A program made the translations under genes and the position numbers. A model generated the notes under the pieces. The model was not told the origin of the DNA, ran no database searches, and saw only the letters and a program-made list of their open reading frames with translations. From Ascarosepion bandense (lineage: Eukaryota; Mollusca; Cephalopoda; Sepiida; Sepiidae), in contig JBBBDQ010000421.1 of assembly GCA_037127315.1 (NCBI GenBank), forward strand, positions 646,001 through 710,000: a DNA stretch of 64,000 nucleotides, in the 5' to 3' direction. Below are positions 10,825-20,978 of the stretch, in pieces (position 1 is the stretch's first letter; each line of letters begins with the position of its first letter).

Positions 10825-10885
10825 GAAGACTCGGGTGAGACGCTGGCCAACAAAGTGTCTGACCTCATTGATGACTTCGGAGCTG
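10825..10885 (+). CDS. Candidate internal host exon, 61 bp
   Basis: A GC-richer stretch in AT-rich DNA begins directly after an acceptor-like CAAACAG (ends 10824) and is followed by a strong donor GTAAGT (10886-10891). In the phase starting at 10825 it codes for EDSGETLANKVSDLIDDF plus two residues, an acidic amphipathic sequence with codon use unlike the surrounding transposon debris. One other frame is open and one has a stop. The length of 61 nt implies a phase change across the exon. The pyrimidine tract before the AG is weak, which is the main argument against. The protein was not recognised. If real, much of this window would be intron. Confidence 0.3.
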
Positions 10886-11226
10886 GTAAGTCAGCTGATC
10901 TAGAAAGATCAACGCAGAGTTAGCATAGCTGGTTTATACCAAGAACTGGATTGTCATCATTTATCGTTTTTTTTTTTAATACAATCAGCATTGAAAATTT
11001 AACTTTGCCTTCTTTAAATATTGTAATTATATTTGTGAGCTAGTGTGTACAAACGGTCGCAAAGCCTTTGATATTTTTCATAATAAAATAATTGGTACTC
11101 AAATTCGAAAGAAAGCGTTCCTTCGCTTTCATAAAATGCTGTAATTTGTAACTTAATTAGCTAACTCGATAACTATTTTATGAAGTTCATGGAACCCATA
11201 CGTCTTGGCAGTATACAGATAATGTA

Positions 11227-11508
11227 AGTTGTGGTGCAGTGGATATCGACTCGGTACAAGAAATCGCGGAGCCGAGTTCGAATACCAGTTGAATTCGTTG
11301 CATTCACGCGCAAATTAACCTTGGGAAAGTTATTAACCCGTCGTTTCTCTCTGCAGGTATGTTTTAAATGGCAAGACAGTTTGGGTGCTGTAGCCTTGTT
11401 TGGCAACCATTACACCGCAGAAAGTAATGGCAAACAACTGTGGGAAAATCTTCTTTCAAGTCATGATCACCCTAGTGTGTGTCACGTATGGCACTTAATT
11501 TACTGAAT
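11227..11508 (+). mobile_element. SINE-A copy
   Basis: The head is GTGGTGCAGTGGATATCGAC, with B box GAGTTCGAATACC at about 11275. The body is diverged (AACCCGTCGTTTCTCT; TTTGGCAACCATTACACC), and the tail has GTCACGTATGGCACTTAATT. An A/B-box Pol III promoter is readable. Confidence 0.87.
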
Positions 11509-11687
11509 AGGACTTAACAAGGTTCGTCACAAATCACTTAGAAGTCATTAGACAGTAACCTTAAGGTCAAATAAACACCAAAATGACTCTTTCTTTGAAA
11601 CCAACAGTTTCTGCTAATTAAAGTGTGGATTTCAAAAATAACTGATGTTTTTATTCTTTAATTTGATGTCTTTGTTCATAAATTATT

Positions 11688-11935
11688 CAGGAAAAGACAG
11701 TGTTTGAAACATGTAATGAGAAAGGAGTGCTTGGAGAACCTGATGCTCACGGGACAGATAGAAGGAAAGAGGGACAAGGAAAAGCAACGGAATACATACC
11801 TATGAACTTGAACAGATGGATGGCGGAGTAGGATGAAAAGGAATAGCAAAAGCAACAAGGGATAGGGAGAAGTGGAGGGCCATAATCGCCTACGTTCTGA
11901 AGAGACACGCATTTGAAAGAAGCAGAAAAAGAACG
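11688..11935 (+). pseudogene. LINE-B 3' fragment
   Basis: Starts at the block equivalent to KRQ.KFLRHVMRK (GGAAAAGACAGTGTTTGAAA) and continues through GGCTTGGAGAAC-type sequence, GGGACAGATAGAAGGAAAGA, GGGATAGGGAGAAGTGGAGG and GATCGCCTACGTTCTGAAG. The tail carries AAAGAAGCAGAAAAAGAA. Confidence 0.82.
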
Positions 11936-12057
11936 GTTTTTCATTCGCTCAGTTTATATGATACGTCAGTTCAAGTAGAATTCAAACTCTCGATAATACT
12001 TTAAAATATGCATAATGAGATTAATCACTCGAGAAATACTTTTTAGGAAAACTTATC

Positions 12058-12304
12058 TCCATTGGATTCCTTGCATTCACTTACGCACAAATACCCTTGG
12101 GAAAGGTATTAATCCGTCTCTCCCCTCCAGTTATGGGTTAAATAATAGGACCGATTGTGATCTATAGCCTTGGCTGGCAACCAGTCTACAGCAGAAAGTA
12201 ATGGCAACCTACTGCGGGATAATCTTCTGCCCAGTCAGTCATGTCTCTTTCGAGACATGATCGCCCAACCGTGTATCACGTATGGCATTTAACTGACTGA
12301 CTGA
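12058..12304 (+). mobile_element. SINE-A, 5'-truncated
   Basis: Begins inside the element (GATTCCTTGCATTCACTTAC), lacks the tRNA head, keeps the complete body and ends CATTTAACTGACTGACTGA. The body is very close to the copies at 6666 and 41388, so it is likely of similar age. The bases 12305-12794 show only AT-rich DNA and a poly-T stretch (12638-12664). Confidence 0.88.
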
Positions 12305-12794
12305 TCTCCACTATTATACTGACTAGCCACTCATTCTATAATAAAATTAAATTGTCTTTACTTATGTTTCATTTTAACATTAAATATTTAATCAGGAGGA
12401 AATTTAGAATATTTTACTAAAACTGAAATTACATTTAGTTTTTAATACTTTAAAATCTGTTTCATTTTTTCACTTTTTTTATCCAATGATGTTCTGTGGC
12501 TATTATTAAGAAATTTATAACACCGATTGCTTTTATTTTATTTATTTAATTTTGGAAATTCAAATTAGATAAAAATTGATGTTTCTTATTATGTCACGTA
12601 ACGAAAATAGCAATTTTATTCAAATTTCTGTGCTTCTTTTTTTTTTCTTTTTTTTTTTTTTTTGTAGAAACAATATTTCTGTTACGGATTATCCAGTCTC
12701 ACAGATTTGTTAAAATAATGGGATTATATTGTTTATTTTAAATCTAACTTTTATATCAAAAAGAAGTACACTAAAAGTTGAAGCAGCATATTTT

Positions 12795-12856
12795 ATTGTA
12801 TCAATTTATTGTATCAATTTATTGTATCAATATTGTATCAATTTATTGTATCAATT
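12795..12856 (+). repeat. Short tandem repeat, ATTGTATCAATTT unit
   Basis: Five imperfect copies of a 13-18 bp unit built on TTGTATCAATTTA. Confidence 0.85.
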
Positions 12857-12954
12857 TCATTACAGATGCAATACAATTTGAATGTGACAACATTACCCTT
12901 CAAAAATCATACTGTCCTAGCGAAAATAATTTTTAATAATTTCTTTTATAATCA

Positions 12955-13345
12955 TTTTACCCCAGGCAAGGCAGGACCGCAACTGGTGTGCAGGGGGTTA
13001 CAGTTAGAGAAAAAAAACAAGGTACAAGGGATGCGGAAAAAAAGATAAGTGATAGATGAGAATCAAGTAAATAGAAGATGGCAATTTATGTTGCATTTAA
13101 ACTTTTGGAGATTCTAGCTGACAAGGAAGTAAGCAAATGGAAGGGATTTTCACAAACGGGAAGTGCGAGAAAAGAAACTGTTAAAGTCGAAAAGAAGGTT
13201 ACATTTAACTATTTCAATGGTGAAAGGGTAGACTTAGATGCCAATCTAGTAGTACGAGCGGTGGGAGAACCAGGGAAAAAGCTCGTCGGAACAGTTGTCA
13301 TGAGAATACTCGTAGAAAAGACAGAGGGAAACCGCATCAAGGCTG
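12955..13345 (-). pseudogene. LINE-A 3' end, minus strand
   Basis: The reverse complement carries the LINE-A 3' tail (CCCTGCACACCAGTTGC equivalent at 12960-13000) and upstream of it the coding block equivalent to NLQKFKCNINYHLL and TRLASKSTLSPLK. The plus-strand open frame at 13078-13356 is the antisense of this block and not a gene. Internal deletion separates tail and coding parts. Confidence 0.8.
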
Positions 13346-13671
13346 TAAGAAAATGACCGAAGGCAAGATCGATTATATTACAGATCCTACTTTAGATTTT
13401 GTTGAGAACCTCAAGGAGCCTATATTTCTATACTGTTTATCAGTAATTATATAGTAACAAATTTATTCAATTTTTGGTATTTACTAAGCATAATTAAGTT
13501 TGACATAAAGCCACAGTGCTGACTACCTAGTAAGAATTTAATTTACTACAGTAGTAGTAGTCTTCCATACTAGATTACTAAACAATGGTCTAACTGGAAG
13601 CGTTCTACGAGACTATCAAATCTGCATGGTCACTCATTCATTGTGATGTAAGTCTCTTCATTAACGATGAC

Positions 13672-13970
13672 TACGATCAGTCAGTCAGTTAATTGTGATA
13701 CAGTTGGATGATCATGTTTCTTTCGGAATATGACTGAGTAGGCAGATTTTCCCGCAGTAGGTTGTCATTTCTTTCTGCGGTAGACCAGTTGCCAACCAAG
13801 ACTAAATGACCCAAATTGTTCTGCTATTTAACCCATAGCTGGTGGAGAAGAGTCTAATTAATACCTTTCTCAAGGGTATTTGAGCGTAAATGAATGCAAT
13901 AAATTAAACTAGAATTGGAACACGGCTCTCCGATTTCTCGTTTTGAGTCGACATCCATTGCACTACATAT
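13672..13970 (-). mobile_element. SINE-A copy, minus strand, diverged
   Basis: Tail side GATCAGTCAGTCAGTTAATT, body GCAGTAGGTTGTCATTTC and CTATTTAACCCATAGCTGG, head CACGGCTCTCCGATTTCTCG then CGACATCCATTGCACTAC. More diverged than the other full-length copies. Confidence 0.85.
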
Positions 13971-15867
13971 AGATATTATATTATACAGCAGTCTGAACAG
14001 AATCCAGATGATAAGCTCAGTTATGAAAATTGAATAAATTCCAAATTCTTTTTTGAAGTCCTGAAAATACATTTAAAAAGAGTTTACTATTGACATACAT
14101 TTTAAGATTATTTAATTTCTGGACTGTTTTGTCGTCTTTTTATTACTACAAAGAATGAAGAGAAAAACAGTAGAGGGAAGTAACTGATGATACAGAAAAT
14201 AGGAATGTCTCGTTTGATTGTATTTATTTTACTTAAAACCAAAAGAAAAACAAATGATTGCGACAATAAAAACGTTGACTTGAATGGAACAAAAATCTTC
14301 ATCCTCAGAAGTCGTCTCCGACTATTTTTTTTATTGCAATCGGAGTTACGCCCACTGACTCGTTTAATATAAGGTCTTTGTTTCTAACGTTGCCTGTTAA
14401 CAATACCAAAAGTTTGTTTGTATTTTTTATTCATTTTTTTCTGGAGGCACGCCCCTATCCGATAACCGATAAACAAAACTGACACATATTGATTCACTTT
14501 AAAGATTTAAATATTGACATAATAATTCGTTTTCCTCCTTTGGAGAGACGAGATATGTCAACCTTCAGCATGTCATTTAATCCTAAATAGTTTACTGTAT
14601 GTAGACAAAGCTCAATAGTAAGTGACACAAAATATTAGCTTTTCTTCTCGAGGGCGTTGTGCGTCACAAGTACGTATTAAAGAACGAAACTTATTTCAAA
14701 CCCAGATAAAATGTTCTGCCTAGTATTTTGTTTTCGTAAACATAAATTTTCATATTACAAGTTCAGATTCTACTTTAGTCTTTTGCATTTACTTTCGCCC
14801 AAATCTATTCCCAGCTTAGAAAAAAATCTGTTTAACAATTGATGTTTTATAATCTTGGTGAAAACAAATATGAATAAATATTTATTTAAATGGCTACGAA
14901 ATAGTAGTAGATGGTTATATTTGCAAAATCTAGCGACATAAACTTATAAAGGAATGAATGAATGGATATTATTGTTCTTCTGCGGTGGCACAGATTCTCT
15001 TGTTAAAAAATCGTTGGCATCTAAGGCATAAACAGACATTTTCACGTCCTTTATTTCATCGACAGTGAGCTTTCATTTTGATAAAACTGAGCTTTCATTC
15101 TGATAAAATGAGTGAGCTTTCAGTGGGCTTTCATTCTGATAAAATGTCTTTCTAATAACTGACACAAATTATTTACCATTTGAACAACACGTAGAATCTA
15201 GTATTATAAACGAAGATGTGATTCTATGTCCATTACCCAATCTACTTATGATTCTGTATGCACTTATTAAATTTATATGCTCAGATCTGTGTTGTGAGTA
15301 AATGAATTAAACCATTTCATAGTCTGAGCAACCCTTACTCTTGGCTGATCAATTAAATCTTGAATTTGGGGAAAACAAACAAAACGAGAAAAAGTGAACT
15401 AATTTTTAAATCCTAAGCAATCAGATCATTATAAGATTTTATAGATCTTGTTTGGTGATAAATAAAATCATTTCTTTTTTTAGTTTGTAAGGGAGTAGCG
15501 ATGGATTTATATGATTGCAACGAATTCAACTAGAATTTTTTTTTTGTTTGGTAAGAACCCCAGGAAAAAAGTGGGAGCCGAAATATACGACCCTTTTAAA
15601 ACATTTTTTTACTCTTTCTATATCTAAATTTAATAATTAATTTACTAATAAATGTAATATTTTAAATGAACAAACAATTTAAATTTGCACTTTGATCATC
15701 TTGCCACCAACGAATCAACTGTTACGGAACTAGTATATATAAACAATTTTTTCAAAGTTCTCTAACTCATTTTTTTCTTTACATTAAAGTACTTATTAGG
15801 GAATTTCATTTATCTTGATTCATGTACACTGCGAATTCTAAAAATAATTACTATTTTTTGTTTTACT
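13971..15867. other. AT-rich spacer, no gene seen
   Basis: About 1.9 kb without recognised elements. A short imperfect duplication of GAGCTTTCATTCTGATAAAA lies at 15067-15146. Open frames on both strands around 14110-14370 are K/I/F-rich and carry no motif. Confidence 0.45.
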
Positions 15868-16285
15868 TTATTTCAACCTGTAGTAACGATCATTACAAGA
15901 AATTCTTATTTCAACCTGTAGTAACGATCATTACAAGAAATTCTTATTTCAACCTGTAGTAACGATCATTACAAGAAATTCTTATTTCAACCTGTAGTAA
16001 CGATCATTACAAGAAATTCTTATTTCAACTTGTAGTAACGATCATTACAAGAAATTCTTATTTCAACCTGTAGTAACGATTATTACAAGAAATTCTTATT
16101 TCAACCTGTAGTAACGATCATTACAAGAAATTCTTATTTCAACCTGTAGTAACGATCATTACAAGAAATTCTTATTTCAACCTGTAGTAACGATCATTAC
16201 AAGAAATTCTTATTTCAACCTGTAGTAACGATCATTACAAGAAATTCTTATTTCAACCTGTAGTAACGATCATTACAAGAAATTC
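15868..16285. repeat. 38-bp minisatellite, exactly 11 units
   Basis: The unit starts TTATTTCAACCTGTAGTAAC and ends GATCATTACAAGAAATTC. Units follow each other every 38 bp for 418 bp, with only single substitutions (for example C to T at about 16028 and 16081). Each unit contains the near-palindrome GTAACGATCATTAC. No spacers differ between units, so it is not a CRISPR-like array. The near identity points to recent expansion or homogenisation. Confidence 0.97.
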
Positions 16286-16714
16286 TTAAACTCTAATTTA
16301 CCGACGAGCAATCTAAAATCCAGCTACAAATTTTCCTCAAAGTTTAAAATAATTTTAGAGAGCTATGTTGATAGTGGATAATAAACGAAAAAGGACAATG
16401 CTTCAATGTTAAGAGCAAAATAATTAACAGACACAACCATACATATATTTATTGAAGAAGGTAATAAAAAAGAAGAGAACGAGAAAATTTAACAGCACTA
16501 ACAGGTTTAACATGTCAGCAGAAACATTGCCATCCAAAAATAAAAAATAATAATTCGGGGGAAAAACTTATAAAATATGAAATTTCTACAAATTAGATAA
16601 GGGAAATTTATCATTAATTTTTAGGCAAACAGAGTTTGATGGGTAAATTGTTGCCATATTTTTTTTTGCGCATGCGCGTTGTTTCTGATTTTGTTGATTG
16701 TACAATGTAGTAGG
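16286..16714. other. AT-rich spacer, no gene seen
   Basis: No recognised repeat. A GCGCATGCGC palindrome lies at 16668-16677, close to the mariner remnant and possibly part of its flank. Confidence 0.4.
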
Positions 16715-17330
16715 GTCAGTTGGACAGTGTCTACGAGGAAAAGCGCACCATAATGAAATTAACTCCGTCAGAATTTTGGAAACGGCATTTGCGCTGAAAG
16801 TTCCAATACTAACATTTCAAAGTATTTGGGTGTCAATCTGAGGACAGTGCAGAGGATGCAGAAAGATTTGAATGAGACAAAGGGTAATTAGAAAGGAATT
16901 TGGAGTGATCACTAGTGATAGCGACATTATGCCTCAATTTATCTTCCCACGAGGCCTCAGACTCCACACGAAGCCCTACATCAAGTACCTTGACGAGTCA
17001 ATGCTGAGTCAACAGGGTGGTTTCTGGAAGGCTCTTTCTCTGACAACAGGATTCTGCACAATGCCACACAAACAGTGGAACTCAGTCATGGCTGTCAGAC
17101 AATTTCTGAGACTACACCACCTTTTACATCTTACCACCAGACTGCAACACCCTTATGGGGCGTAGTTGAGATAGAGACCAAGAAAACTTCTTGTAGCACA
17201 AAAGATGAACTGAAGGAAAGGATAATGGCAACATTCACCAGCTTAAACAAGGAGACAGTCAAGAAAAGTTGCAAGAGATTCCGAAGTCGTCTGAGGGCCA
17301 TGACAGAAGCCAGTACTCTTTAATATTTCA
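16715..17330 (+). pseudogene. Tc1/mariner transposase remnant, internally deleted
   Basis: A transposase of this superfamily cuts and pastes the element using a DDD/E catalytic triad. Reading across frames gives an N-terminal helix-turn-helix block SKYLGVNLRTVQRMQKDL (about 16818-16871), DIMPQFIFPRGLRLHTKPYI (about 16922), and the C-terminal signature GVVEIETKKTSC, STKDELKERI and CKRFRSRLRA (17159-17305). The middle is damaged: the catalytic aspartates are not readable in one frame, and the expected DNAP.H box appears as a garbled ILHNATQTVE. The total of about 600 bp is half of a full element. The C-terminal signature suggests a maT/DD37D-like group; this is inference. Confidence 0.82.
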
Positions 17331-17335
17331 AGCTA

Positions 17336-17742
17336 TTTTTGTGTAATTTTGGTAAATATATCTGTTAAAGGGATATGTTAATGTTATTCTCATTTTTGCG
17401 TAATATAGACGACAATTCATCTATAGTGCTCTGTATTAAATTTGGAAAATTTCACTAAACGAAATTGAAAATACATTTCTTTTGACGCCAGTAATTTTAA
17501 ATATGTTAATCCTGATTAGTTTTTAAATAAATATTTTTGCTTTTCCCTAAGAACGAATATATATTTCTGCTTCAGGAAATTCATATTTAAGAAACAAGTA
17601 AATGTATTGCAATTGATTTAAGATTTGGTAAACTCCAGCTTTGTCGAATACATGCTCAAATTATTATTTCATGAATTTTCTTCACTTTTAAAGATCTTTA
17701 TAAATAAGTTATATCAAACGCTTTCAATTAATTCTCATTTTA
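17336..17742. other. AT-rich spacer, no gene seen
   Basis: No recognised element between the mariner remnant and the Helitron. Confidence 0.4.
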
Positions 17743-18265
17743 TCTAAACTTATTTATAAATGGAACTTTGTCTCTGTGTGTGTGTATGTGTGTGTGATTC
17801 TGTATCCGTTACCTATAGACTCCGAAACGGCTGAACCGATTTCCTTGAAAATTTACACAGTTGTACTATAAGCGTCTGCGAGTGTTGTTAGCTAGGTTTG
17901 TTGTCGAGGTAACCCCAATAAATATCGAAAATCGATAATCGAAAAAATCGGGTTATAGAAGGATTGGTCCGATTTTAATCAAATTTCATAAACTCATAGA
18001 CAAAGACATAAGAAACGATATTCAGAAGTTTCAAGGTTGCAGTTCTTACAATAGTGCAGAAAATCGATAATATATATATAAAAGGCATGATGTTTGTGTG
18101 TGTGTCCTTTTATCTGTCTGTATATCCTTTATACAAATCCACAATTTTTATCCGATTCTCACCAAATTTCACACAAATATCCTTTAGGCTGAGTCTGAGC
18201 TCCAGGACCATGGATTAGTTTTAAAGCTTTCATTACACCCGAGCAATGCCGGGCGATACTGCTAG
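17743..18265 (+). mobile_element. Helitron-H copy 2, chimeric interior
   Basis: It starts TCTAAACTTATTTATAAATG and ends GAGCAATGCCGGGCGATACTG plus CTAG, lying between A and T. After about 325 bp of normal body the sequence switches (18065-18190) to a stretch with AAAAGGCATGATGTTTGTGT and TCACCAAATTTCACACAAAT that is absent from copies 1 and 5, then returns to the common 3' end at GAGTCTGAGCTCCAGG. The inserted part itself resembles the 5' end of another Helitron-type repeat. Confidence 0.86.
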
Positions 18266-18424
18266 TAATGCATAAAAACATTTTACCTAAAAAAAAGTAT
18301 TGTGCAACAAAAAACGTTACTTTTTTTTATATAGAGATAGATGAAAAAATCATAATCTTGACAACCATTTCTGCTGAAAGAAGACACCACATGTACTGTA
18401 GCCGCAATAGAAAGGGTGTTTATT

Positions 18425-18555
18425 TGGTCACGACAGCCCGACGGAGCCCAACCCTCTCCAGGCTGGTTTTCAATTCAAATTGTTCCTTCTCCTAGATCAG
18501 GGGTTTTCAAACTGTGGTCCACAAGGGTAAAATAGGGGATCCGTGGATTAACTCA
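18425..18555. repeat. Satellite-monomer-like fragment next to a hAT-like end
   Basis: The stretch 18452-18500 (CTCTCCAGGCTGGTTTTCAA, TTCTCCTAGATCAG) resembles part of the 89-bp unit of the array at 27117. Next to it CAGGGGTTTTCAAACTGTGG with GGGGATCCGTGG looks like the terminus of a non-autonomous hAT element. Both are short and unconfirmed. Confidence 0.4.
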
Positions 18556-18704
18556 TCTCGTGAAATTCAAAGCATAAATTTTCAATGTCTGGATATTTAT
18601 TTTTACTTATTAATGTTATCAAATGAAAATTTATATTTATCATTTTAAAGTAAACTCAAAACCAGTTTTTACTACGTTAATACAAAACTATAAGCTGTTT
18701 TTAG

Positions 18705-18925
18705 TAAAGACTGGTTTTGAATTCAAAGTTTTCCTTCTCCTAAACTAGTTGCTATAGAAACTGGTCTGTCCTGTTATTTGCCCATAGCTAGGGTAAGAAA
18801 AGATGAATTCATACCTATCCCGAAAGTATTAGCACGTAAGTGAATGTAATGAATCCGACTGGAATTCGAACTCGACTCTCCGATTCCTCAATCCGGACCG
18901 CTAGCCATTACTCCACCAAGCCTTC
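18705..18925 (-). mobile_element. SINE-A variant, minus strand
   Basis: Body sequence TGGTCTGTCCTGTTATTTGC and AGTATTAGCACGTAAGTGAA, then head CGAACTCGACTCTCCGATTC and CATTACTCCACC are the reverse complement of SINE-A. Its tail-side part (TGGTTTTGAATTCAAAG, TTCTCCTAAACTAGTTGC) is not present in standard SINE-A and matches the 89-bp satellite unit at 27117, so this SINE subtype is the likely source of that satellite. Confidence 0.75.
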
Positions 18926-20170
18926 AAAAGATATGATATACTCAAAGAAAAAAATATAATCAGGAATATTTACTAGGAGCAATCTGTCTGCCTATAGAGA
19001 GAAAATTTAGAGATGAAGTCTATTATAGTCAATTTTTAATTAAAAATCGACATCATTTCTAAGAAAAAGAAAAGTCGAGGAGAAATAAAAGTTGTAAATT
19101 TTATCAGCATTCTATTCAGCTGAAGAATGTCTTTTTCGGTTTAAATCAATGGCTCTTGTAAAGAGTTAATGTGAGAAAATAAAGAAAAATCGGTCTATGT
19201 ACAAATGTATTAAGACATACGTAAAAATGGATTAAACCCTCGCTTTGTTATCTTCTGATCTCTGTCCCCAACAAAGATGCCGAATTTCGATGATTACATG
19301 CAAGCGAAACGTAGCGGATTTTAAACTGTCATAATCTATAGACTCAACTTTGTGGATCTTAGGATTATTGAGTATTTATTACTCTATGCTCTTGTTGTTA
19401 TTCTTTCGAACAGCTTCTGTTTGTTGTTGCATTAAAGAAAATACGCAGAGCCACACACGGTTGAAAATAAAGGAAAGAACGAATAAAAAAAGCTTCGAAA
19501 AAGTTTCATTGAAATTCACACAGTCGAAGGATTAAGCCTGTCGACACATGATGGTAGAAGGTTGTTATAGAACGACCAGGAACAAAGCCTTATTAAAATA
19601 GGAGGTCACTCTGTTAAGTTTAGTTTTTGCTTACAGAGTCACAGAAAATATTTTAGGGTCACTCCATATTGATTCTATCTATTTGTCTGAGCCACAAATA
19701 AGTCCTTTGAAAGCTGCCAATTCGGGTGACTCTGTCGTCTGCCTCCCAATTTTATTTTTGTTTTTTGTTTTATTTTTGTAAACTGACAAAAACTCACACC
19801 AAGATATATACTACCTATATCCAAATATCTATGGCTATCAGGCTACTTTTAAGATTCACTAAACTGAAATTAGACGTATTATTATCTTGTTCTGTTCAGA
19901 AAAAAGCCCAAGCGATAATAAAGACTTGTTATTCGTCACAAATTATCACTATTCTTAATTGAATTGGCGATCCTTTTTTTAATATCATTTCTTATCATGA
20001 CTCTTCAGAGATTACTTTAATACGTGAGAATCTCAATGTGGAATAGTTTTCCATTGCTTTCGTTGCGGTTTTGAACTCGGTGTAGACACGCGGATATTAG
20101 AAAAATAGTTTTACTTTTTAGTTTACAGTAAAATTAACATATATTGATATATATTTAAAAAATATTCAGT
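18926..20170. other. AT-rich spacer, no gene seen
   Basis: No recognised repeat or domain. Short open frames (19350-19535, 19726-19962) have no motif. Confidence 0.45.
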
Positions 20171-20176
20171 AATTCA

Positions 20177-20300
20177 TGTTTGTTTTTGTTTTGTTTTTTG
20201 TTTTTGTTTTTGTTTTTTGTTTTTGTTTTTTGTTTTTTTGATTTTTTGTTTTGCCTTTTTTGTTTTGTCTTTTTTGTTTTTTGGGGTTTTTTTGTTTGTT
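20177..20300 (+). repeat. T/G low-complexity tract (TTTTTG)n
   Basis: About 120 bp made only of T with scattered G, giving an apparent Phe-rich open frame that is not a gene. Confidence 0.9.
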
Positions 20301-20374
20301 TTCTTCTGTTGCCCAAATTTCGAAATATCAAAAATGTCTGTAAAATATTAACACAAGCACAATACTAGACTGGT

Positions 20375-20711
20375 GTCACTCCTGCAGCTTCCTCTCTCGC
20401 ACTTCCCGCCTGTGGAACTCACTCCCGTATTCTTGCTTTCCTGACGGCTACAACTTCCAGAAATTTAAATGAAAAGTCAATACTCATCTACTAACCACTG
20501 GCCTCTAGCTCTCTCCCCTCCCCTGTATAACCTTCCCTTTCTCTCCACCTATGTATCTGTCATCGCACCTGCTTTCTAAGTTTTCTATTGTTCCTTTCTA
20601 ACTAGTTTGTACTCCTCACTCTTTTCTAATTAATCTTTTTACATTTATGTAACCCCCTGCACATCAGTGGCGTTTCCGCCTTGCTCAGGGTGAAATGATT
20701 AAAAAAAAAAA
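20375..20711 (+). pseudogene. LINE-A 3'-end fragment
   Basis: Last coding block (CTCGCACTTCCCGCCTGTGG for SRTSRLW; CTGACGGCTACAACTTCCAG) and 3' UTR ending CCCCTGCACATCAGTGGCG, GAAATGATT and a 10-bp A run at 20701-20710. The fragment is 5'-truncated. Confidence 0.86.
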
Positions 20712-20759
20712 GAATCTCACTTTACAGTTGAGCTGACCAGATGTAGCTGAACATTTTAA

Positions 20760-20882
20760 GCTAAAAATTTCTTTTCTCGCACTTATCGCTTGTCGAATTT
20801 TTTTCCAGTTCCTTGTTTCCAGCCATCTCTAATCTACTACTTTGTGTCTTAGTGGCTTTACTGCTTTGCATGGGTGTTATAA
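20760..20882 (+). repeat. LINE-A fragment, strongly decayed
   Basis: TTTCTTTTCTCGCACTTATC and the tail-like TAGTGGCTTTACTGCTTTGC match the last coding block and 3' tail of LINE-A. It abuts the LINE-B copy at 20883. Confidence 0.55.
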
Positions 20883-20978
20883 ATGCTCGGGAACCTAGAA
20901 ATATTCGGAAAAGACATTAAAATATTCAAGAACCTCTACAGGCAATAATTTCAGCAAATATACAAAATAAAACGGGAT

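Noticed and set aside
13078..13356. Plus-strand 92-codon frame with a plausible protein-like sequence
   Set aside because: Its reverse complement encodes the last coding block of LINE-A, so it is an antisense shadow.
14180..14200. ACTGATGATACAG on the plus strand, hammerhead-like
   Set aside because: Lacks stem II and a GAAA box in the right place.
15868..16285. Regular short repeats that could suggest a CRISPR array
   Set aside because: Units are contiguous without variable spacers, and the DNA is eukaryotic. The same applies to the 89- and 90-bp arrays.
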